A stretch of 64,000 nt of DNA from Methyloferula stellata AR4 (GTDB taxonomy: Bacteria > Pseudomonadota > Alphaproteobacteria > Rhizobiales > Beijerinckiaceae), in NCBI RefSeq assembly GCF_000385335.1, contig NZ_ARWA01000001.1:3054001-3118000 (forward strand), in the 5' to 3' direction. A program made the translations under genes and the position numbers. The notes beneath the pieces were generated by a model that saw only the letters and a list, made by a program, of their open reading frames with translations, made no database searches and was not told the origin of the DNA. Shown one piece after another: positions 34,120-42,338 of the stretch. Each line of letters begins with the position of its first letter. Positions within the stretch are counted from its first letter, which is position 1.

Positions 34120-35366
34120 CGCGCCGCGGCCGTATGACCGAGATCGGCGCAAGAGCGGAGGCTTGCTTCGCTGCCCGGGTCGATGGCAACAATGTCGAAG
34201 AAGTCCGTTGGGGTCTTCATTGCGGACTTGGCTTTCGAGTCCAGGATCAAGACGGATTGAACGGCCTGATGATCGCAAGCCCGCATGGTCTCGGGGCCTT
34301 TATAGGTCTCGTAATGCAGGCCTTCGAGCTCGTGCACGATCGCTTCCGGGCTGACCGATCCGGCGCGGCGCATCGCTTCGAGCAGGATGCGGACGCCGGC
34401 ATAGCCATAGGCGCCATAGTCGGAGGGAACATTGCCGCCTGTCTCGGCGCGATAGGCGTCGTTGAAGGCTTTAGCGGTCGGAATACGGTCCTCGAGCGGC
34501 CAATAATAATTCGAGCCGCCGATAATGCCTTCGAAGGCTTCGGCGCTCCCCGCCAGACGCTGATTATAGAGCAGCACGGGAACGACGATCTTGCTTTGCC
34601 GCTTCAGGCCAAAATCATTGGCCTGCTTGATCGAGTTCACCTGATCGCGGCCGAAATTGCAGATGCAGACGACATCGGCCTTGGCCGCGCGCAGGCTCGG
34701 CAGAAACGCCGAATAGTCGGGCGTGCCGAAGGGATGTTTCTGTTCGAGCACGATATCGATGCCGCCGATCGCTTCCGCCGCGCTGCGGAACCCGGCGGCC
34801 ATTTCGTGGCCATAGGCATAATCGGCGAGCAGGATCGCGACTTTCATCCCCGGTTTGAAGACATGACGCGCGACGGCGCCGGCGGTCATATGCGGGTTCA
34901 AGGCTTCATGGAATGTGGTTTTGGCGAAGTCCGGCATGGCGGTGATCGCATCGGACTGGCTGATCGACACATAAACGACGCCGCGCGCCTTGGCGACTTC
35001 GTTGGTGGCGAGCTGGACCGAGGCCGACAGCGAGCCGACGATGCAATCGACCTTGTCTTGTTCGATGAGTTCGAGCGCCCGCGTCGCCGCCTCACCTGGA
35101 TTGAGCTTGTCATCGCGCACCAGAAGCTCGGCCTTGCGGCCCTTCAAGCCGCCTGCCGCGTTGAACTGTTTGACGGCGAGCTGGGCGCATTGCACCTGAT
35201 CCTTAGCCTCGGCGCCGAAGGGGCCTGTTAGCGGCGTCGGGAATCCGATCTTGATCGGCTCGTCCTCGGCGCGTGCCGCGCGCAGCAAAAGCGCAGGTGC
35301 GCTCAGCGTTGCGATCGCGCCGCCAAGAAGCGCGCGGCGTCCAATTGAAAATCTGGTCTCGTCCAT
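34116..35366 (-). CDS. Periplasmic substrate-binding protein of the LivJ/urea-amide type
   Basis: Exported protein of 416 residues with a twin-arginine-like signal (GRRALLGGAIATLSAPALLL). The type I periplasmic-binding fold starts IKIGFPTPLTGPFGAEAKDQ and includes NPGEAATRALELIEQDKVDCIVG and LADYAYGHEMAAGF. ATG 35366 is preceded by AGAAGGGA. It begins 58 bases after the hydroxylase large-subunit stop in AT-rich DNA that could carry an internal promoter. Binding proteins of this class bind amino acids, amides, urea or aromatic acids. Confidence 0.9.
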   Translation of the reverse strand: MDETRFSIGRRALLGGAIATLSAPALLLRAARAEDEPIKIGFPTPLTGPFGAEAKDQVQCAQLAVKQFNAAGGLKGRKAELLVRDDKLNPGEAATRALELIEQDKVDCIVGSLSASVQLATNEVAKARGVVYVSISQSDAITAMPDFAKTTFHEALNPHMTAGAVARHVFKPGMKVAILLADYAYGHEMAAGFRSAAEAIGGIDIVLEQKHPFGTPDYSAFLPSLRAAKADVVCICNFGRDQVNSIKQANDFGLKRQSKIVVPVLLYNQRLAGSAEAFEGIIGGSNYYWPLEDRIPTAKAFNDAYRAETGGNVPSDYGAYGYAGVRILLEAMRRAGSVSPEAIVHELEGLHYETYKGPETMRACDHQAVQSVLILDSKAKSAMKTPTDFFDIVAIDPGSEASLRSCADLGHTAAAR

Positions 35367-35424
35367 GGTCGCTTCCCTTCTCATCGATTTTATAATTGTC
35401 GTTTTTATCGTTATCTTGGCGCAG

Positions 35425-37806
35425 TCAGATTTTTTTGAGTGCTTTGAGAATACGTTCCGGTGTCATCGGTATTTCGGTCAGCTTTGCGCCGAGCGGACGC
35501 AGCGCGTCGTTGACGGCATTGAGCAGCGCCGCCGATGAACCCGCTGTTCCGGCTTCTCCGGCGCCTTTGGCGCCAAGCTCGCTGTGCAGGGTCGGGGTCG
35601 AGACATGGCCGACATAAATGTCGGGCATTTCGCCCGCCATAGGCACGAGATAATCGGCCATGGTGCCGTTCAATAATTGCCCTTCGGCGGAATAGACGCA
35701 TTCCTCAAAAAGCGCCGCGCCTATGCCCTGCACGACACCGCCGCGGACCTGCTCGTCGACTAGCATCGGATTGATGATGCGCCCGCAATCCTCCACCACC
35801 CAATGGCCGAGCAGACGCACGAAACCCGTCTCGACATCGACTTCGACGTGGCTCGCCTGCACGCCATTGGTGAAGGCGAAGGCCTGGCCGCGCGGCACAT
35901 GATTGCGCGAGGCCGTCATCTGCGGCTGAACGCCGGGCGGCAGCGTATCGGGACGGTAGTAGGCGATGCGCGCCAGCTCAGTGATGGTGATCCGCTCGCG
36001 GCTACCCACGGCATCGACGACCACGCCATCGACAATATCGAGGGCACTCGCTTGCTCCTGCAAGATGGCGGCTGCGAGCGCGAGGAGCTGATCGCGCAGC
36101 GCGCGGCCGGTGATCAGCACCGTTTCGCCGCCGATGGCGGCGCCGCGCGAGGCCCAGGTCGCGCCGCCATAAGGCGCCGTCTCGGTGTCGCCGGATATGA
36201 CGCGGACGCTCTCGATCGGCACGCCGAGCGCGGAGGCCGCGATCTGCGCCATGATCGCTTCCGTCCCCTGCCCTTGCTCGGTAACGCTCACCTGACAGCG
36301 GACGCTGCCCGACGGATCGATATGCATGACGCATCCGTCCTGCGCCGTGATATGGGCGCCGCCGACGCCATAAAACGCCGGGCCCGGACTCGTGATCTCG
36401 ATGAAGGCCGCGATGCCAATGCCGCGATAGATGCCGCGTGCGCGGGCCTCTTGCTGGTCTCGGCGCAGCGCGGCGTAATCGCAGGCGCGTTCGAGACCCG
36501 CGAGACATTGATGATGCGACAGGCGTTCGAACACATAGCCGGTCGGCGACTTATAAGGATAGACATCGTCGGTCAGGAGATTGCGGCGGCGGATCTCGAT
36601 CGGATCGAGCCCGCAAGCCTCGGCGGCGCGATCGACCAGCGCCTCCGTCACCGCGCAGGCGATCGGATGGCCGACCGCGCGATATTGGCTCATCATGACC
36701 TTGTTCTGGAAGACGACCTTCAGCGCGCCGCGATAATTGCGATTGGCATAGGGCCCGCCCATCAGGCGTATGACCTGATTGCCTTCGACCGCGCTGGTGC
36801 GCGGAAAGGCCGAGAAGGGACCGATTCCGGTCACGTCATCGACCTCCATCGCAGTGATCGTGCCGTCGGCCGAAACCGCCATGCGGGCGCGCACGCGATG
36901 CGAGCGCGCATGAATGTCGGAGAGGAAAGATTCGAGCCGGTCGGCTACATATTTCACGGGCCGGCGCAGCATGACGGCCATGGCGGCCGTCGCCATTTCG
37001 TCGCCATAGACATGCAGCTTCATCCCGAAACTGCCGCCGACGTCTTTCGCGACGACGCGAATATTCGCCTCGGGGATGCCGAGATGCCGGGCATAGACAT
37101 CCTGCATCTGATAGGGCGTCTGCGTCGATTGATGCACCGTCAGCCGGTTCTCGCTCGTATCATAATCGGCGAGGATCGAGCGCGGTTCGAGCGTGACCGC
37201 CGTGTGGCGGTTGAAGCGGAACTCGTCTTCGACGATTTTATGTGCATCACGAAACGCGGCATCCACATCGCCGCTTTCGACGGCGAGCTGAAAGGCGAGA
37301 TTATCGCCAAGCTCGGGATGAATCAGCGGTGTGCCAGGCGCCAGCGCCTGATCGATATCGGTAACGGGAGTGAGTTCTTCATACTCGATACGAATGAGGT
37401 CGATGGCGTCCTCGGCAAGCGCGCGTGTCGCCGCGGCGACTGCGACGACCGGCTCGCCGAGCCAGACCACGCGATCGACGGCGAGCGCATGTTGCGGCGC
37501 CGATTTCAGCCCGGCAAAATGCGTGAGCACGCCAACCCAAGGCTTGCAAACAGCCGCGATATCGGCGCCCGTCGCGACAAGTACGACGCCTTTGGCCGCG
37601 CGCGCGCCCTCGACATCGATCGAGACGATCCGCGCATGCGCATAGGGGCTTCGCAGAAAGGCGACATGCACGCATCGTGTCGAGAGCGCCAGATCGTCGG
37701 TAAACTGGCCCTTGCCTTCGGTCAGCCGATGCGCATTCGGCCGCGGTACGGAGCGTCCGATATAGGAGTTCGGCCGGTCGAGCGCGGAAAGGACGGGCTG
37801 ATCCAT
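35425..37806 (-). CDS. Molybdenum hydroxylase large subunit, CoxL/xanthine dehydrogenase family
   Basis: Molybdopterin subunit of 793 residues. It has FTDDLALSTRCVHVAFLRSPYAHARI at the N-terminus, KDVGGSFGMKL near 255, VTEQGQGTEAI, and the C-terminal GAKGAGEAG with the catalytic Glu at about 751. The active-site loop reads YRAVGH (375-380). True CO dehydrogenases have AYXCSFR (form I) or AYRGAGR (form II), so CO oxidation is unlikely; a purine, nicotinate, aldehyde or other heterocycle substrate is more probable. The start ATG 37806 overlaps the small-subunit stop (TGATG). A 688-codon antisense frame is a shadow. Confidence 0.9.
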   Translation of the reverse strand: MDQPVLSALDRPNSYIGRSVPRPNAHRLTEGKGQFTDDLALSTRCVHVAFLRSPYAHARIVSIDVEGARAAKGVVLVATGADIAAVCKPWVGVLTHFAGLKSAPQHALAVDRVVWLGEPVVAVAAATRALAEDAIDLIRIEYEELTPVTDIDQALAPGTPLIHPELGDNLAFQLAVESGDVDAAFRDAHKIVEDEFRFNRHTAVTLEPRSILADYDTSENRLTVHQSTQTPYQMQDVYARHLGIPEANIRVVAKDVGGSFGMKLHVYGDEMATAAMAVMLRRPVKYVADRLESFLSDIHARSHRVRARMAVSADGTITAMEVDDVTGIGPFSAFPRTSAVEGNQVIRLMGGPYANRNYRGALKVVFQNKVMMSQYRAVGHPIACAVTEALVDRAAEACGLDPIEIRRRNLLTDDVYPYKSPTGYVFERLSHHQCLAGLERACDYAALRRDQQEARARGIYRGIGIAAFIEITSPGPAFYGVGGAHITAQDGCVMHIDPSGSVRCQVSVTEQGQGTEAIMAQIAASALGVPIESVRVISGDTETAPYGGATWASRGAAIGGETVLITGRALRDQLLALAAAILQEQASALDIVDGVVVDAVGSRERITITELARIAYYRPDTLPPGVQPQMTASRNHVPRGQAFAFTNGVQASHVEVDVETGFVRLLGHWVVEDCGRIINPMLVDEQVRGGVVQGIGAALFEECVYSAEGQLLNGTMADYLVPMAGEMPDIYVGHVSTPTLHSELGAKGAGEAGTAGSSAALLNAVNDALRPLGAKLTEIPMTPERILKALKKI

Positions 37807-38300
37807 CAGGCCATCTCCAGTTCGGCGAGCCTTGCGGCTGCGAGCAGAATCGCATCGACAATCGCTTGATAGCCGGTGCAACGGCAATAATTGCCGGAGA
37901 TGTGCTCGCGGATAGTTGCACGGGTCGGGCAACCGTTCTCGCGCAGCAATTCGACGGCGGTCGCGAGCATGCCCGGCGTGCAAAATCCGCATTGCAAGGC
38001 GTTACGCTCGCAGAACGCTTCTTGCAGCGCCAAAAGCGTCGGATCGCCGGCCTCGGTCAATCCTTCGATCGTCTCGATAAAGGCGCCATCGGCCTGCACG
38101 GCAAGCACAAGGCACGCGCGGACGGTAGCACCATCTACGAAGATCGTGCAGGCGCCGCAGACTCCATGTTCGCAGCCTATATGCGTGCCGGTGAGCCCCA
38201 ATTGCACGCGCAATACATCGGCAAGATGCGTGCGCGGCTCCACGGCGATCACCGTATCTACACCATTGATGCTGAGATGGATGGTGATCGGATCAGGCAT
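37806..38300 (-). CDS. Molybdenum hydroxylase small [2Fe-2S] subunit
   Basis: Iron-sulfur subunit of 164 residues. The N-terminal plant-type [2Fe-2S] site is CEHGVCGACTIFVDG with a later ACLVLA Cys. The C-terminal four-helix site is CGFCTPGM and CRCTGYQ. It passes electrons from the molybdenum site to FAD. It overlaps the medium-subunit gene by 8 bases and the large-subunit gene by 1. Confidence 0.95.
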   Translation of the reverse strand: MPDPITIHLSINGVDTVIAVEPRTHLADVLRVQLGLTGTHIGCEHGVCGACTIFVDGATVRACLVLAVQADGAFIETIEGLTEAGDPTLLALQEAFCERNALQCGFCTPGMLATAVELLRENGCPTRATIREHISGNYCRCTGYQAIVDAILLAAARLAELEMA

Positions 38301-39195
38301 CGGCAGCGTCTCCGATGGCTGTTCCTAAGACTTCAGCAACGACACGCCCAAGAAGAACGCGTGCGAGATGCAGGCGCGTGGCGGATGACGCCTGCGTGTC
38401 GGACGGCGGAGCGAGGTCGGTCGCAAGCGCCGCTTGCGCAAGCCTGATGCGCTCGCCATCGGCTCCACTCGAATCCATCAAGATGTTCGCTGCGGAGCGC
38501 GCCAGGATCGGGCGATCGCCGACCGAGAAGAAGACCGGCGACACTGCCTCAAACAAAGTCCGGCCGGGGGTAGGCTTGCCTTGCAGGGCGAGACCCACGA
38601 GCGCGTAATCGCCGCTGCGGCGGGCAAGCTCTGCGAAGCCTGGGCGAAAACCCGTTTCAATCGGTGCCATATCCACCGCGACGAGAATCTCGCCGGGCTT
38701 AATCGCCGTCTCATGCAGACCGAGAAAGAAATCCTCCCCTGCCACAATGCGTGTCGCCGCGCGGGAGGCGATATGCATGCGTGCGCCAAGCGCCAATACG
38801 CAGGCCGGAAACTCGGCGGCGGGATCGGCATGCGCTATGCTGCCGCCGAAGGTGCCGCGATTGCGGATCGCCGCATGAGCCACGTGCTTCACCGCGAGCG
38901 CGAGCAGCGGCGCATGGAGCGCGACGTCGCGCGAGCGCGCGAGCTCGGCATGCGTGACCATTGCGCCGATGCGCAGGTGCTTCGTACCCTCGCTATCGAC
39001 AAGCCTGATGCCGCGCAGCTCGTCGAGCGCGCCTATATCGATCAGCGTGTCGGGCGCGGCCATGCGCAGATTGAGGGCGGGCACGAGGCTTTGGCCGCCC
39101 GCGATGAGACGGGCTTCCGTGCCATAGCGATGAAGAAGTTCGAGCGCCTCTTGCAACGAGTGCGCGCGTTCGTATCGGCAATCGCGTGCCTTCAC
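38293..39195 (-). CDS. Molybdenum hydroxylase medium FAD-binding subunit
   Basis: FAD subunit of 300 residues, started at GTG 39195. FAD-binding motifs are LIAGGQSLVPALNLRMA (about 31-47) and IRNRGTFGGSIAHADPAAE (about 112-130), as in CoxM/CutM. The gene is first of the operon and divergent from the tandem-TetR regulator, with about 110 bases between starts. The control region therefore serves both directions. Confidence 0.93.
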   Translation of the reverse strand: MKARDCRYERAHSLQEALELLHRYGTEARLIAGGQSLVPALNLRMAAPDTLIDIGALDELRGIRLVDSEGTKHLRIGAMVTHAELARSRDVALHAPLLALAVKHVAHAAIRNRGTFGGSIAHADPAAEFPACVLALGARMHIASRAATRIVAGEDFFLGLHETAIKPGEILVAVDMAPIETGFRPGFAELARRSGDYALVGLALQGKPTPGRTLFEAVSPVFFSVGDRPILARSAANILMDSSGADGERIRLAQAALATDLAPPSDTQASSATRLHLARVLLGRVVAEVLGTAIGDAADA

Positions 39196-39217
39196 CCTAT
39201 TTCCATCCCTGCTATAT

Positions 39218-39235
39218 CCACATGAATATATGTGG
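39218..39235. promoter_or_regulatory. Inverted repeat CCACAT-N6-ATGTGG near the hydroxylase start
   Basis: CCACAT (39218-39223) and ATGTGG (39230-39235) are perfect 6-bp half-sites around GAATAT. It lies 23 bases upstream of the hydroxylase medium-subunit start, in its leader or promoter. It differs from the GACC-N4-GGTC palindromes and may bind a second regulator or be a leader hairpin. Confidence 0.4.
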
Positions 39236-39246
39236 CTTCGGCCTTA

Positions 39247-39277
39247 TTGACCGATTGGTCGCAAAGGTGACTATAAT
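39247..39277 (+). promoter_or_regulatory. Near-consensus sigma70 promoter for the tandem-TetR gene
   Basis: TTGACC (39247-39252) and TATAAT (39272-39277) with a 19-base spacer, followed by AAGGA (39291-39295) and the GTG start at 39306. The spacer is two bases longer than ideal. The upstream palindrome covers the -35 element, which fits autorepression. Confidence 0.6.
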
Positions 39278-39315
39278 CCGGCGTCTAGTCAAGGAAAATG
39301 ACCGCGTGGTCGCAA
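39248..39315. promoter_or_regulatory. Paired operator candidates TGACCG-N2-TGGTCGCAA, 51 bp apart
   Basis: TGACCGATTGGTCGCAA (39248-39264) and TGACCGCGTGGTCGCAA (39299-39315) are identical at 15 of 17 positions. Each contains a perfect GACC-N4-GGTC palindrome (39249-39260 and 39300-39311). The first covers the -35 box and the second the GTG start codon. The 51-bp distance is close to five helical turns. Two matched sites suit a regulator with two DNA-binding units. Confidence 0.6.
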
Positions 39316-40631
39316 TCGAACAGCCAAGCCGAAAGAGAGAGAAAGCGATTCCCGCGCGCCGCCCGAGGGTTGCGGCAGCCGTGCGCGAGAAGATGATCGT
39401 CGCGGAGGCGATCCAGTTTTTCGCCGAAGAAGGCTTCGACGGCCAGATCCGGACGCTTGCCGAGCGGATCGGCATCACCCACTCGATTTTGTTCCGGCAT
39501 TTCCCCAGCAAAGAGGCACTGATCGAACGCGTCTATCAGGATGTCTATGTGCGCCGCATGCGGCCGGAATGGACCGCGCTCTTGCGCGACCGCAGCCTGC
39601 CTTTGCAGGCCCGGCTCTTTGCCTTCTACCGCGAATATACGGATGCGATCTTCCACCATGATTGGATTCGCATCTTCATGTTCGCAGGCTTGAAGGGCGT
39701 CTCCATCAACGCGCCCTATCTCGCATTGCTGCGCGAAACCGTGCTCCATCCGATCTGCGCGGAACTGCGTGCGGCCTCGAATTGCACCTCGCCGGATGCG
39801 CCGTTCTCAGATGCGGAGATGGAACGCGCCTGGGGCCTTCACGGCCGCGTCTTCTATCTGGCGATCCGCAAATTCATCTATGGCTTGGATATCCCGAAAA
39901 ATCTCGACGAGACGCTAAGCGACGCGGTCGCGATCTTCGTCGGCGGCGCGACGCATGCTGATATGGACTTGTCGGTCATGCCGCGAAAGATCCGCGCGGC
40001 CGAGCCACCCGCCGACGAGGCGCCGCAGCCGGCGCGGCGGCGGATGCCGCCCGAAGAACGCGAGCGGCTGATCGTCGACGGCGCCGTCAAATTCTTCGCC
40101 GAGCACGGAATGGACGGGCAGATGCGTGAGCTCGCCAAGCGCCTCGGCGTGACGCATCCCCTGCTCTACCGCTATTTCCCGGTCAAGGAAGCCTTGATCG
40201 AACGCGTCTATGAAGAAGTCTATGTCAACCGCTGGAAGGCGGAATGGGAGGAGCTTCTGCACGACAGGTCACAGCCCCTGCAAACCCGCCTGACGGCATT
40301 CTATCTCCAATATGCCGAGGTGATCGACCGCCCGGAATGGATCCGCATTTTCGTCTTCGCTGGTCTGCGCGGCGTCGATATCTGCAAGCGCTATCTCGAT
40401 CTGGTGAGATGCCGCGTCATCGAGCCCGTCGCGCGGGAACTGCGCCTGCATCGCGGCGGAAATGCACAGATCGACGCGCGCGATATCGAGATCGCCTGGG
40501 GGCTGCACGGCCAGATCGTCTATCTGTCGATCCGGCAATGGGTCTATGGCGTCTCGATCAATGGTCCGCGCGACCCGCTTATCGCGGCGGCTGTGGCGGC
40601 AACGGTCAAGGGCATAGCCTTGCACCGCTAG
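39306..40631 (+). CDS. Tandem-duplicated TetR-family regulator (two complete TetR units in one chain)
   Basis: A 441-residue regulator from GTG 39306 (AAGGA 10 bases upstream; in-frame ATG 39186 would cross the promoter). Unit 1 covers about 21-215, with HTH ERIGITHSILFRHFPSKEAL at 53-72; unit 2 about 246-438, with HTH KRLGVTHPLLYRYFPVKEAL at 278-297. The ligand domains also match: DWIRIFMFAGLKGV and EWIRIFVFAGLRGV; ERAWGLHGRVFYLAIRKFIYG and EIAWGLHGQIVYLSIRQWVYG. A 30-residue Pro/Ala-rich linker joins them. Ordinary TetR proteins are about 200 residues and dimerise; this would be a covalent pseudo-dimer. It probably represses itself and the divergent hydroxylase-transporter operon. Confidence 0.9.
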   Translation: MVAIEQPSRKREKAIPARRPRVAAAVREKMIVAEAIQFFAEEGFDGQIRTLAERIGITHSILFRHFPSKEALIERVYQDVYVRRMRPEWTALLRDRSLPLQARLFAFYREYTDAIFHHDWIRIFMFAGLKGVSINAPYLALLRETVLHPICAELRAASNCTSPDAPFSDAEMERAWGLHGRVFYLAIRKFIYGLDIPKNLDETLSDAVAIFVGGATHADMDLSVMPRKIRAAEPPADEAPQPARRRMPPEERERLIVDGAVKFFAEHGMDGQMRELAKRLGVTHPLLYRYFPVKEALIERVYEEVYVNRWKAEWEELLHDRSQPLQTRLTAFYLQYAEVIDRPEWIRIFVFAGLRGVDICKRYLDLVRCRVIEPVARELRLHRGGNAQIDARDIEIAWGLHGQIVYLSIRQWVYGVSINGPRDPLIAAAVAATVKGIALHR

Positions 40632-40640
40632 GTTCACAAA

Positions 40641-40762
40641 CCCTCATCCTGAGGAGCGTGCGTAGCACACGTCTCGAAGGACGAGGGTTTGGGCTCTAAA
40701 AAGCGCCGCGCAGCCCCCGCCCTTCGAGACGCGCTCCTACGGAGCGCTCCTCAGGGTGAGGG
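40641..40762. repeat. Inverted pair of Rhizobiales-type intergenic repeats
   Basis: Copy A (40641-40687) begins CCCTCATCCTGAGGAGCG and ends GTCTCGAAGG-ACGAGGG. Copy B (40721-40762) is its diverged inverse, CCTTCGAGAC to TCAGGGTGAGGG. They lie between convergent genes (TetR stop 40631 and cupin stop 40773) and could fold into one long hairpin that stops transcription from both sides. This short repeat type is widespread in Rhizobiales. Confidence 0.7.
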
Positions 40763-40772
40763 TCTGAAGTGC

Positions 40773-41246
40773 TCAGCCGCGATGCGTCGGATCGATCCAA
40801 AGCACCGTCTCGGGCTTTTCGATCGGCTCGAGGTCGAGATTAATCGCCACGGCCTCGCCGTCGCTGCGCACCAGCACGCATTCGAGCACTTCGTCGGGGC
40901 TCGCATTGATTTCCTGATGCGGCACATAGGGCGGCACATAGATGAAATCGCCCGGCCCCGCCTCGGCCGTGAATTGCAGCGCATCACCCCAACGCATCCG
41001 CGCCTTGCCCTTCAAAACGTAGATCACGCTTTCGAGATGGCCATGATGATGCGCGCCGGTCTTGGCGTTGGGATGGATCGTCACCGTACCAGCCCAGATT
41101 TTCTGCGCCCCGACGCGCGCGAAATTGATGGCGGCCTGACGGTCCATGCCGGGCGTCTGCGCCGTATTGGAATCAAGCTGGCCGCCCGGAATGACGCGCA
41201 CGCCGTCGTGCTTCCATTTATCGTGCTCGTGATCATGACCGCTCAT
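40773..41246 (-). CDS. Cupin-domain protein
   Basis: A 157-residue protein from ATG 41246 (SGHDHEHDKWKHDG). The cupin barrel has HPNAKTGAHHHGHLESVIYVLKG, with metal-binding His/Glu, and PGDFIYVPPYVPHQEINAS. Small cupins of this kind bind a metal and act as dioxygenases, isomerases or regulators. The His-rich N-terminus may help metal loading. It is convergent with the tandem-TetR gene. Confidence 0.8.
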   Translation of the reverse strand: MSGHDHEHDKWKHDGVRVIPGGQLDSNTAQTPGMDRQAAINFARVGAQKIWAGTVTIHPNAKTGAHHHGHLESVIYVLKGKARMRWGDALQFTAEAGPGDFIYVPPYVPHQEINASPDEVLECVLVRSDGEAVAINLDLEPIEKPETVLWIDPTHRG

Positions 41247-41315
41247 CTGCGCGCCTTGTCCTTTATTCAACGCATGATCCCGCCCGAGATGTCTGCATCT
41301 TACCGGGATCAAGCC

Positions 41316-41738
41316 TTAATCTATGACTTGGATGATCCGATGCGTGCGCGGATCGACGATGACGGCCTCGTCATTGATGATGGCGTAGCGATATTCAGGC
41401 GGCATGCCGAATTCCGGCGGCACTGGATAATAGGCGACATTCTCCAGCGGAAGGACGTCGCCCGGCCGGAGACTCGCGGCATAGGGAAAAGACGGGAGTC
41501 CCTGCCGGATGACATAGTCGTGAAAGCGCGATCGCAGATCGATGCCGAGAAGGCCGCCGACCCCGCCCGTTACGGCCCCGACCGCGCCCCCGACAACGGC
41601 GCCAACCGGCCCGGCGGCGAGAGCGCCGTCGGCTGAACCCTGTTCGGCACCGCCAACTATGCCTTGCGCCTGGGCGCCGGCCAAGGATGATGGCAGCGCA
41701 AGTGCGATTATGACTAAAGCTGCAAATTGCTTCTTCAT
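41316..41738 (-). CDS. Secreted DUF1236-family protein
   Basis: A 140-residue protein: signal peptide (ends GAQAQ), a Gly/Ala-rich segment (GAVVGGAVGAVTGGVGGLLG), then a DUF1236 domain (FHDYVIRQGLPSFPYAASLR, and VDPRTHRIIQVID at the C-terminus). It is common in Rhizobiales envelopes, and function is unknown. ATG 41738 begins the signal peptide; an in-frame start 27 bases upstream is less likely. Confidence 0.8.
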   Translation of the reverse strand: MKKQFAALVIIALALPSSLAGAQAQGIVGGAEQGSADGALAAGPVGAVVGGAVGAVTGGVGGLLGIDLRSRFHDYVIRQGLPSFPYAASLRPGDVLPLENVAYYPVPPEFGMPPEYRYAIINDEAVIVDPRTHRIIQVID

Positions 41739-41975
41739 CGCAATACTCCCCGTGCTACCCGCCAAGAGTGGCTTAAACCTTCAAGACTTTCACCGCAATC
41801 AGCCTGGCCTTGCGGGAATCATCTCACGGTTGCAATGGCGCGGCGGGCTCAAGCCGTCTTTGCAATAGATCAAATGCGATGGGCCAAAAAAGCCGACGTC
41901 CTCCGTCAGCTGAACTTATGGATGGATTTTCGGACCTGAGCTTTTAAAATGCGGTCAGGCGTTATGGAGGCTCAC

Positions 41976-42227
41976 ATGCTTCGTTCAATCGCTCTTTCGA
42001 TGCTGATCGTCTCATCATTTGTCGAGGCGGATGTGGCCTTTGCGCAAGCCCCGCCTTTGTGTCCGCAAGGCAGCTGGCCTGTCCGCGCCAATGCGGGATC
42101 GGGCGCTCCGAACGCGGGGTGGGTGTGCACGAAGACCATTCCGAACCCGCAAGATCCACCCCCTTCGTCGAGTGCAAGCAGCAGCCCCAACGCGAGGGGC
42201 GCCGGGCGCCATGGCGGCATGCCTTAA
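41976..42227 (+). CDS. Small secreted hypothetical protein
   Basis: An 83-residue protein from ATG 41976, with GGAGG 6 bases upstream deciding the start. The signal peptide ends AFA. The mature part is Pro/Ser-rich with two Cys (PPLCPQGSWPV and GWVCTKTIPNP), probably one disulfide. It has no recognised family and is followed by the palindromic repeat at 42244. Confidence 0.5.
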   Translation: MLRSIALSMLIVSSFVEADVAFAQAPPLCPQGSWPVRANAGSGAPNAGWVCTKTIPNPQDPPPSSSASSSPNARGAGRHGGMP

Positions 42228-42243
42228 CAGAGCGTTCCCGCCC

Positions 42244-42322
42244 TAGAGCGGGATGAGCAAAGTGTAAGCGGTTTTGCGCCCGCATCCCGCTCTAAATTAT
42301 TGAATCGATCACGTTTCATGAT
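42244..42322. repeat. Composite palindromic repeat, copy with truncated second module
   Basis: Module 1 is bounded by TAGAGCGGGATG (42244-42255) and CATCCCGCTCTAA (42283-42295). Then TTATTGAATCGATCACGTT (42297-42315) continues into one half of the module 2 palindrome and stops at CATGAT (42317-42322). The order is the inverse of the copy at 48667-48783 and matches it with few differences. Module 2 is cut in half here. Confidence 0.85.
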
Positions 42323-42338
42323 CTAGAGGCGGATCGCT

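Noticed and set aside
35803-37869. 688-codon open frame on the plus strand opposite the hydroxylase large subunit
   Set aside because: Antisense shadow rich in Arg/His/Asp with no domain; the minus-strand gene has full family motifs and operon coupling.
35425-39195. Annotation as aerobic carbon monoxide dehydrogenase
   Set aside because: The large subunit lacks both the AYXCSFR and AYRGAGR active-site loops; it was kept as a general molybdenum hydroxylase.
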